In this document: one piece after another, positions 5,162-9,726 of the stretch
How the letters are laid out: each line of letters begins with the position of its first letter
How positions within the stretch are numbered: position 1 is the first letter of the stretch
Source: Chromatiaceae bacterium
GTDB taxonomy: Bacteria > Pseudomonadota > Gammaproteobacteria > Chromatiales > Chromatiaceae
DNA length: 9,726 nucleotides
Reading direction: 5' to 3'
Assembly (NCBI GenBank): GCA_016880695.1
Contig: JAEHCY010000650.1
Coordinates: 1-9,726 of the forward strand
Program-made: the position numbers and the translations under genes
The notes under the pieces: model-generated
Seen by the model: only the letters and a program-made list of their open reading frames with translations
Told to the model about the DNA's origin: nothing
The model's database searches: none

Positions 5162-6174
5162 TCGGCCTCCTCTAGGCCCAACCCCTCCGGTCGGATTTCC
5201 GCCTGCGGGAACCTCGCGATGACCACCGCGCGACCCCCCTCTCGACATAGCCCGATCTCCGAGACACACACCTCTTGCCCCTGCGCACCCGTCTCGCCAC
5301 TGGTCCTCACGTTTAAGCGGTCGAGAAAGGCGCAATTCTGCACCAGCTCCACATACCGTTCCGGCTCCTGGAATACCTCCGCAATCACCTTGATGGCATC
5401 CTCGAGGCTATAGAACTGAGCCCGGGCGGATCCAAGCGCCCGCTCCGCCTCTCCAACACGCGCATCAAGCGTTTCCCGGGCGGCCTGTTGTGCCGCCATC
5501 TCGGTGGCGGGGGTTTCGCTGCCGGCGCCCCCGGATTGTTCCTCCAGCAGATTCTGCTGGATCTTCAATTTGCTGAGCCTGGTTTCGAGCTCGCGCAGAT
5601 TCGCCTCGTGATCACCGATCCGCTGAGCTGCGCGGCAGACCAGAACATCGAACGCCCGCAGCTGCAGCTTGGCGCGCAGCTCCTGCTCGGTCGCCGAGGG
5701 CAGATCCACCCGATGCTCGGAAAACCGCACGGTCACCTGCGGCACATCCCGTTGCAGAACATCCCCGGCGACTTCACTGCCGAAGGTGTGCGCCTCTTTT
5801 CGCTGCATGCTGAGCAGCGCAAAGGCCTCGCTCAGATCTGGGTTACCGGCAAACAGGGCTTGGAGCTCTCGGCTTTCACTGAAACTGCGCCCGAGCTGGT
5901 CGACCCCAGCGAAAATGGCGTTGACCACCGGGTCTTGTGCCCATGCCCTGCGATTACAGGCCAACGGGCCCGGAACGCTCTCCGCGACCCGCATGGAATA
6001 ATCCAGCGCGTGCGCCATCAGCGGGATCAGCCGACTGCGATAGCCCTTGACTGCGCGGATTCTCGGGTTAGTACCTGCCACCACCCGCTCTAGCGCCTGG
6101 TCGAGAGCGGCCTCGTCACATTCGCTTGCGGCCCTTTGCGCACGGTACCCCTGCATCTGGCTCCAGAGACTCAC
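5146..6174 (-). CDS. Unrecognised coiled-coil protein, 342 aa
   Basis: I do not recognise this family. The start is best placed at the GTG at 6174, because GGAGGAGGAGGG (6193-6182) lies 7 nt before it; the longer frame from TTG 6228 would bury this ribosome site inside the coding sequence. Residues ~20-140 look helical and soluble (for example GYRSRLIPLMAHALDYSMRV). About 145-160 may form a strand region, ~183-262 are a coiled coil (ANLRELETRLSKLKIQQNLLEEQ, broken near 214-224 by a Gly/Ser/Pro linker), and ~285-330 resemble a small beta segment (VCVSEIGLCREGGRAVVIARF). There is no signal peptide or membrane span. The C-terminus is acidic and ends ERFLG. It lies upstream of another unknown helical gene on the same strand. 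Role unknown; a structural or scaffold function is only suggested by the coiled coil. Confidence 0.75.
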   Translation of the reverse strand: MSLWSQMQGYRAQRAASECDEAALDQALERVVAGTNPRIRAVKGYRSRLIPLMAHALDYSMRVAESVPGPLACNRRAWAQDPVVNAIFAGVDQLGRSFSESRELQALFAGNPDLSEAFALLSMQRKEAHTFGSEVAGDVLQRDVPQVTVRFSEHRVDLPSATEQELRAKLQLRAFDVLVCRAAQRIGDHEANLRELETRLSKLKIQQNLLEEQSGGAGSETPATEMAAQQAARETLDARVGEAERALGSARAQFYSLEDAIKVIAEVFQEPERYVELVQNCAFLDRLNVRTSGETGAQGQEVCVSEIGLCREGGRAVVIARFPQAEIRPEGLGLEEAERFLG

Positions 6175-6181
6175 ATCGACA

Positions 6182-6193
6182 CCCTCCTCCTCC
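6182..6193 (-). promoter_or_regulatory. Strong ribosome binding site that sets the GTG start at 6174
   Basis: Read on the minus strand the site is GGAGGAGGAGGG, 7 nt before GTG 6174-6172. It is one of the strongest anti-SD matches in the window and argues against the longer TTG start at 6228. Confidence 0.7.
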
Positions 6194-6269
6194 AAGTAGC
6201 GCCCGTCATCACCTCTGCGGGTGCCCAACCGCCCGATAAGTGGGCTGTTCTGTTGTTGTGATCGCCTTC

Positions 6270-6297
6270 ATTATTGCGCAGACAGCCGGCCTTACAA
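6270..6297 (-). promoter_or_regulatory. Candidate sigma-70 promoter for the 342-aa coiled-coil gene
   Basis: On the minus strand TTGTAA (6297-6292) and AATAAT (6275-6270) are separated by 16 nt, in a locally AT-rich stretch about 95 bp before the GTG at 6174. Each hexamer matches consensus at 4-5 of 6 positions. Consensus match by eye only. Confidence 0.4.
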
Positions 6298-6634
6298 GCT
6301 TCAGGACGCGATCACCCCAACGCGCCGTCCGCTTGCGGCCCGGCCGGGCGGTGGTCTGGTGCCTGCCTACCTCGGTGGCACCCCAGAGCTTGGCCGGCTA
6401 TGGCAACGCCAGAGCGAGTCGAACCTGGGCCACAGCATCCCGACGGCGAGTCGTTTCATCGGCGCGGGCACCTTGTCGCCCTCCCCTTTACGCCGCTTTC
6501 GGGCATAGGAAGGAGGGTCTGCACGCCCCTAGCTGTTCCTTGGCGTGCCCCGGCAGCTCCGACCCGCTCGGCTCGGGCTACCCCTGCGGGTTGGGCTTGC
6601 GATGACCCCGATCCTGGAAGCGACTGGCGAAAGC

Positions 6635-8287
6635 TCACCCCGGACTGGCTGCCTTATCCCCGTCTGCTTTGGCCGGAGCGGGGTACCACTGCGCCCGTGG
6701 CACCCAGACATTCTCCGCCGGCTGGGCCATGAAATGGGGCGACATGATCTGCACGCCGTATTCGTTGAAGACGTCCTGAATATTGGCGTGCAGGTCGGAG
6801 AGGATGCGGATGCGCGTTTCCGGGCGGTCGAGATGCACCACCAGCTGGTACTCGGGATAGAAGTCCGAGAGGGAGCGCTGCAGAACGAAAGGTTTGGGCT
6901 CCTGGCGCACACCGGGCGTGCGCGCGGCCGCCAGCTCCAGCATGGCGTGCACCTGGCGCCAGGGCGCGTCGTAGCCAATTGTCACTGTGGTGCCAACGAT
7001 CGATCCCTGATCCTCGGCGAGCCGCGAGTAGTTGGTGATGGGGGAGCCCACCAGCACGGCATTGGGGACGGTGATGGCCTCCCGCTTGGGCGTAACCACC
7101 TTGGTGGAGAGCATGCCGACGTCGCTCACTGTGCCCTCCGTCTCACCGACGCGCACGTAGTCGCCCGTCTTGAGGGCACGACTGTAGGCCACCACCAGAC
7201 CGCTCATCACCTGGTTGATCAGCCCGGCCGAGCCCAGGGACACCATGAGCCCGACGAAGACGCTGATACCCTTGAAGGCATCGGAATCCGATCCGGGAAT
7301 GTAGGGATAGGCCACGGTCAGAGCGAAGATCCAGATCAGCGTACCGCTAAGACGCCGGGTTGCCTTCGCGGTATCCGGCGCGAGCCAAGGCACAGACATG
7401 GCCCCGAGCTCCACCGATCGGAAAAAGCCGTCGACCCCGCGCACCAGGATACGGGTCAGCACGAAGATCACCAACACCGTGAAAAGCCCAGGGATCGCAT
7501 CGAGCACACCACCGCCAAGCCGCTTTAGCAGGTCGATGAGGAACTCCGCAAGGCCCTCGCCCCAGGGCCTGGTGTAGGGATGCAAACCGAAGACGAAGGT
7601 GAACCAGAGGTAGGTGGCAATGACGACGAGACCGAAGGTCGTGAGCTTGACCGTGCCGCGCTCCAAGGCCTCCAGCAGGGGACGCAACGTGACGCCCCCC
7701 AGCTTCACATCGACCTTGGCCAGCAGCCGCCCGCGGCTCAGGGCTCGGCGATGCAGCCTGAGCACCAGCCCGATCGCAATCCCGAAGATCGCGGTGGCGG
7801 TCAACGCCAAACCGATCGCTTTTAACAGTCTGGGTAGCGATTGCTGCTCGCGCCGCGCATCCAGCGCCGCCTGTAACTTAGCCACCGTCTCCCCCGCCAG
7901 CTCCCCGAGGGTTTGGCCAACGCTGGTATCGGCATCCTCCGGAAGAAGTCCCATCACCTGCCTGCCGTCGATCAGGACCCAGTAGCCCGATAGGTTCCCG
8001 AGAGTCCCCAGCGCCCTGGTAACCGCCTCGCCCGGACCTTCGGCGAGGATCTCGTTAATCTTCCCGCCGATGCGATCCACGCGCTCCTTTGGCGTAATGC
8101 CCATCACCTCGGCGTAGAGGGTGACGATGCGCCGGTTCCACACCCAGAGGGTTGCAGCCTCGCCTCTGCGAACCTCCACTTTTGGACCCTCCTGGGCAAA
8201 AGCACTGCTCGCAGCCGTGGCCACGAGGACCCAGGCCCCCAGAAGGGACATCAGCCCGCTTTGGAATCTCGGAGAGGTCTTAGCCAT
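6635..8287 (-). CDS. MscS-family mechanosensitive ion channel with signal peptide
   Basis: A 550-residue MscS-type channel, expected to sit in the inner membrane and release solutes when tension rises after osmotic downshock. The ATG at 8287 follows GAAGG at 7-nt spacing; the longer GTG start at 8356 lacks one and would bury the signal peptide. Residues 1-31 form a signal peptide ending AFA before QEG. Residues ~32-150 are a periplasmic domain. Hydrophobic spans lie at ~156-178, 216-235, 261-282, 313-330 and 338-370; the last is the pore-lining helix (MVSLGSAGLINQVMSGLVV), with the small-residue packing expected of MscS TM3. The beta domain follows (TGDYVRVGETEGTVSDVG, then VPNAVLVG...ITNYS, ~375-421), then the C-terminal alpha/beta domain to ~522. 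The end is a polar Ala/Lys/Pro tail. This is longer than E. coli MscS (286 aa), as is common for family members with extra N-terminal parts. A strong hairpin separates it from the upstream gene. Confidence 0.93.
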   Translation of the reverse strand: MAKTSPRFQSGLMSLLGAWVLVATAASSAFAQEGPKVEVRRGEAATLWVWNRRIVTLYAEVMGITPKERVDRIGGKINEILAEGPGEAVTRALGTLGNLSGYWVLIDGRQVMGLLPEDADTSVGQTLGELAGETVAKLQAALDARREQQSLPRLLKAIGLALTATAIFGIAIGLVLRLHRRALSRGRLLAKVDVKLGGVTLRPLLEALERGTVKLTTFGLVVIATYLWFTFVFGLHPYTRPWGEGLAEFLIDLLKRLGGGVLDAIPGLFTVLVIFVLTRILVRGVDGFFRSVELGAMSVPWLAPDTAKATRRLSGTLIWIFALTVAYPYIPGSDSDAFKGISVFVGLMVSLGSAGLINQVMSGLVVAYSRALKTGDYVRVGETEGTVSDVGMLSTKVVTPKREAITVPNAVLVGSPITNYSRLAEDQGSIVGTTVTIGYDAPWRQVHAMLELAAARTPGVRQEPKPFVLQRSLSDFYPEYQLVVHLDRPETRIRILSDLHANIQDVFNEYGVQIMSPHFMAQPAENVWVPRAQWYPAPAKADGDKAASPG

Positions 8288-8326
8288 GCGTGAGCCTTCG
8301 GTGGGTGAGCACGCCGATAGTGTAAA

Positions 8327-8362
8327 GGCGCCGTGAGCCCAACCCGATGGACCCACGGCGCC
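8327..8362 (-). terminator. Strong hairpin between the two-module gene and the MscS gene
   Basis: In minus-strand RNA, 8362-8349 pairs with 8340-8327 as a 14-bp stem (nine perfect outer pairs GGCGCCGTG/CACGGCGCC, then five with two G-U wobbles) around an 8-nt loop, followed by UUUACAC. On the plus strand the two wobble positions become A-C mismatches, so the structure belongs to the minus-strand transcript. It lies 49 nt after the TAA of the upstream gene. The U-run is short, so partial termination or 3'-end protection is as likely as full termination. Confidence 0.6.
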
Positions 8363-8411
8363 GGCGGATCGGCGGCCAAAACGATGCGAGGCTACGAAAC
8401 CGACCCGGCCG

Positions 8412-8993
8412 TTACTTGCCGGGCGCCCTCACCTGGATCGAAACCGACTCCTCGTAGACGGCGTGCACGTTGTCGCCTTTCTTGATCGTGGAAAGATCAA
8501 CGCCCTCCCCCGCCTTGAGCACCACCGTCTGCTTGGCGCCCTTCACGGTGACCTCCCGCGCCTTGGGATCGATAGCCTCCACGGTGGCGACCGCCTCTAC
8601 GGTGTGGGTGGTCTTCATGCCCGGCTTGTCGCCCAGTTTGGCGCGATAGCAACTGTACTCGTCGCGGCGCTCGCGCACCTGGGTGTAGGCCGGCTCCAGG
8701 GCGATGGCCAGCGACTCGGTGACCTCGACCTCGACGATGTCGCCGACCCGGATCTGCGCGAAGTTGCGCACCTCCTCTCCGGCAACGATAGTGACCAGCG
8801 AGCCGTCTTCCCGCTTGAGGGTGACCTCTCGAGTGTTTGCGTCGATCTTCTCCACGGTGGAGACACCCCGGAGGGTTTCCGCGACGACACCCCCCGGCAT
8901 GTCAGCCGCGACCTGGGCTTGAGAAACCACAGCCAGGGCAAGCGCGGTGGCCAGGGCGAGGGCGAGGGTCTTGCGGGCATAGCGATCAATCAT
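8412..8993 (-). CDS. Secreted protein with two similar beta-rich modules
   Basis: A 193-residue exported protein. The ATG at 8993 follows GGAGA at 7-nt spacing; the frame is open further upstream, but those residues do not look coding and would bury the signal peptide. Residues 1-26 are a signal peptide (basic MIDRYARK, then a Leu/Ala core), with cleavage likely after SQA (26) or VAA (30). The mature part holds two related modules, ~46-99 and ~137-188, sharing the pattern TVE-x-ID-4x-REVT-x-K ... V ... AGE-x-V ... I-x-x-GD-x-V ... ES-x-x-I. This short strand-rich pattern resembles DUF5666 or OB-like periplasmic domains; that assignment is inference. The ~35-residue linker (PAYTQVRERRDEYSCYR) is charged and holds the only Cys. 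No catalytic residues stand out. It lies upstream of the MscS gene across a strong hairpin, so the link to envelope stress is only contextual. Confidence 0.85.
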   Translation of the reverse strand: MIDRYARKTLALALATALALAVVSQAQVAADMPGGVVAETLRGVSTVEKIDANTREVTLKREDGSLVTIVAGEEVRNFAQIRVGDIVEVEVTESLAIALEPAYTQVRERRDEYSCYRAKLGDKPGMKTTHTVEAVATVEAIDPKAREVTVKGAKQTVVLKAGEGVDLSTIKKGDNVHAVYEESVSIQVRAPGK

Positions 8994-9186
8994 GTCGAGA
9001 TCTCCGTTGTGTGTGAGGAAAAAGGTTGGAGCATCCCGCAACCCACCCGCTGCGGGGCAGGTTGCGGGCCAGGGAACCACCCCCCGTTTCCGGGCCAAAC
9101 CGATTCGCAGCCCCACGCACGATCGGGGGTTTTCCAGGCGAGACGAGGTCTGGAGACGATTCTTTGATGGTGCCCGGGCTGGTCTG

Positions 9187-9254
9187 CGGGAATGAAAGCC
9201 GCAAAGGGGACCTCAGCAAGGCTGGCGCGCTTCCCTACGCCACCTTCATTCCCG
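9187..9254 (-). ncRNA. Candidate structured 5' leader (10-bp closing stem)
   Basis: CGGGAATGAA (9187-9196) and TTCATTCCCG (9245-9254) are perfect inverted repeats enclosing 48 nt that hold further complementary runs (for example AGCC near 9197 and GGCT near 9225). On the minus strand the outer arm starts about 10 nt after a TATAAT box, so the stem would close the very 5' end of the transcript. I match no known riboswitch or thermometer class. The ncRNA type means a structured element, not a proven RNA gene. Confidence 0.35.
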
Positions 9255-9262
9255 AGTGTTTC

Positions 9263-9268
9263 ATTATA
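9263..9268 (-). promoter_or_regulatory. Candidate -10 box (TATAAT) for the two-module gene
   Basis: A perfect TATAAT on the minus strand in otherwise GC-rich DNA. The region 16-18 nt upstream (around 9285-9292) has no good TTGACA match, so the promoter would be weak or activator-dependent. Confidence 0.4.
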
Positions 9269-9371
9269 CGGGCAGAGGTGACTTGTCGCTCTCCAATCCG
9301 CTGGGCTTTGGGCCCCTCCCCCACTTGCCGTTCTCTCCTCAACCCTGTGCTCGGGGCTCTCCGCGCGCAGC

Positions 9372-9567
9372 TTACCGATACCGATCGCGGCCTTGCATGC
9401 CGGACATGGCACCGGTCCCGTCGGTATCGTCTGGCTTCCGCTGGCAATTCGGCACGGTCCGAACATTCGGGACGGGGTTGCAGCCCGGTCGACGTAGCCG
9501 GGCTGGCGCAGCCGAGCAGCGCCAGGGCGGGGAAGAGCATTACGGATAACAATGGCAGGATTTTCAT
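9372..9567 (-). pseudogene. Small lipoprotein gene, apparently frameshifted
   Basis: From the ATG at 9567 the frame gives a clear lipoprotein signal: MKILPLLSVMLFPALALLGC with lipobox LLGC (Cys20), then a short Ser/Thr/Ala/Pro stretch ASPATSTGLQP. After that the frame becomes Arg-rich and unlike a protein, and runs on to 9235. The +1 frame instead gives a sensible hydrophilic tail, NVRTVPNCQRKPDDTDG then TGAMSGMQGRDRYR, ended by TAA at 9374-9372. Removing one base, for example in the C-runs CAACCCCGTCCC (minus strand, around 9469-9480), joins the two into a 64-residue lipoprotein. The +1 frame has early stops in the signal-peptide region, so it cannot be the sole frame. The feature is therefore a frameshift mutation, a sequencing error in the C-run, or a recoding site; the first two are likeliest. 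A purine-rich AAGGA lies 12-13 nt before the ATG, a little far. The product would be an outer- or inner-membrane-anchored peptide of unknown role. Confidence 0.6.
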
Positions 9568-9604
9568 TATTGACGTGATCCTTAATGGTTTGATCGCCGA
9601 TGGT

Positions 9605-9634
9605 TTAGCCTGTCCAGGGCTTTCTGACCGGCAT
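9605..9634 (-). CDS. Possible 9-codon leader peptide upstream of the lipoprotein
   Basis: On the minus strand ATG CCG GTC AGA ... TAA encodes MPVRKPWTG. It is preceded by GGAGGGAGGG (9646-9637), a very strong ribosome-site match whose GGAG lies 8 nt before the ATG. It ends 37 nt before the lipoprotein ATG. A strong site driving so short a frame is what a regulatory leader peptide would show, but purine runs occur by chance and coding cannot be tested at this length. Confidence 0.2.
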   Translation of the reverse strand: MPVRKPWTG

Positions 9635-9670
9635 TACCCTCCCTCCAGTGGACTCTATCCTCCTTCAGGT

Positions 9671-9686
9671 TCGGCCGGATGGCCGG
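9671..9686. other. Short GC-rich hairpin near the right edge
   Basis: CGGCC (9672-9676) and GGCCG (9681-9685) flank a GGAT loop. It could belong to the leader of the lipoprotein transcript or to the end of a gene beyond the window; too little context remains to decide. The rest of 9687-9726 shows no feature. Confidence 0.2.
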
Positions 9687-9726
9687 TTCATGTCATGCTG
9701 ACCCGCGTTTTCATTTCCCATCGAAG

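Larger units (their letters stand above)
6175..6634. other. Intergenic spacer, 460 bp, between the MscS-like and coiled-coil genes
   Basis: Apart from the ribosome site and promoter candidate at its left end, I see no gene. Open frames on both strands are Pro/Arg/Ala-rich and lack start signals. The part just beyond the channel's stop (about 6540-6634) is GC-rich with several short complementary runs, for example CCGA/TCGG around 6559-6572, but no clear intrinsic terminator. Confidence 0.5.
8994..9371. other. Spacer or leader, 378 bp, upstream of the two-module gene
   Basis: No gene is supported: the open frames here are composition artefacts. The stretch holds a perfect TATAAT on the minus strand (9268-9263) and a 10-bp perfect inverted repeat (9187-9196 with 9245-9254), both listed separately. 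If transcription starts just after the TATAAT, the two-module gene has a leader of about 260 nt that begins with this stem. Confidence 0.5.

Noticed and set aside
6367..6459. 30-codon minus-strand frame starting ATGAAACG in the 6175-6634 spacer
   Set aside because: No suitable ribosome site and no recognisable pattern; Arg/Ser/Trp content looks random.
6545..7528. 327-codon open frame on the plus strand over the channel gene
   Set aside because: It lies antisense to the well-supported MscS gene, and its His/Gly/Arg/Asp-rich translation is the usual shadow of a GC-rich gene; no domain pattern is visible.
8288..8356. Longer GTG start for the channel gene
   Set aside because: No ribosome site. 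It would place the terminator-like hairpin at the start codon and put 23 residues ahead of a clear signal peptide.
8463..9167. 234-codon open frame on the plus strand over the two-module gene
   Set aside because: Antisense shadow. The minus-strand frame has a ribosome site, signal peptide and duplicated modules; this one has none.
8990..9466. Minus-strand frame with CPAC that looked like part of a zinc ribbon
   Set aside because: Only one Cys pair occurs, the rest is compositionally poor, and it overlaps the lipoprotein tail and the leader in a different frame.

Overview
The window is GC-rich, gene-dense bacterial DNA with long GC-rich intergenic spacers. The protein types (KfrA-type coiled-coil DNA-binding protein, bacteriohemerythrin, MscS-family channel with a signal peptide, YhbS-like GNAT, H1-like Lys/Ala/Pro tail) suggest a gammaproteobacterium, perhaps one of the Chromatiales. 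That placement is inference from style and composition; no marker gene is present. I see no rRNA, tRNA, CRISPR array, transposase or integrase.

Left part, plus strand (1-2880): the 3' end of an unrecognised gene that may be a papain-like or transglutaminase-like fold; a 404-bp spacer; a KfrA_N-type DNA-binding protein with a long coiled coil; a 310-bp spacer with an AT-rich promoter-like patch; a single-domain bacteriohemerythrin with every iron ligand present; and a small protein joining a double helix-hairpin-helix domain to a histone H1-like Lys/Ala/Pro tail. Spacing is wide, so these look like separate transcription units. A convergent spacer with two hairpins (2881-3187) ends this half.

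Right part, minus strand (9567 down to 3188): a tiny lipoprotein gene split by an apparent 1-nt frameshift; a secreted protein made of two similar beta-rich modules; an MscS-family mechanosensitive channel; two helical or coiled-coil proteins I do not recognise; and a YhbS-like GNAT acetyltransferase. A strong hairpin lies between the two-module protein and the channel. Spacers of 350-460 bp separate the channel from the unknown pair and the two unknown genes from each other. Only the GNAT gene, 80 bp behind its neighbour, looks possibly co-transcribed.

How the genes work together: the minus-strand genes for the lipoprotein, the two-module protein and the channel all encode envelope proteins and may share a theme of envelope or osmotic stress. 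The plus-strand KfrA-like and HhH/H1-like proteins are both DNA-binding architectures. No clearly new multi-gene system is proven. The best candidates for a second look are the HhH/H1-like protein with its internal tandem duplication, the frameshifted lipoprotein with its upstream micro-ORF, the structured leader ahead of the two-module protein, and the orphan pair of helical proteins.
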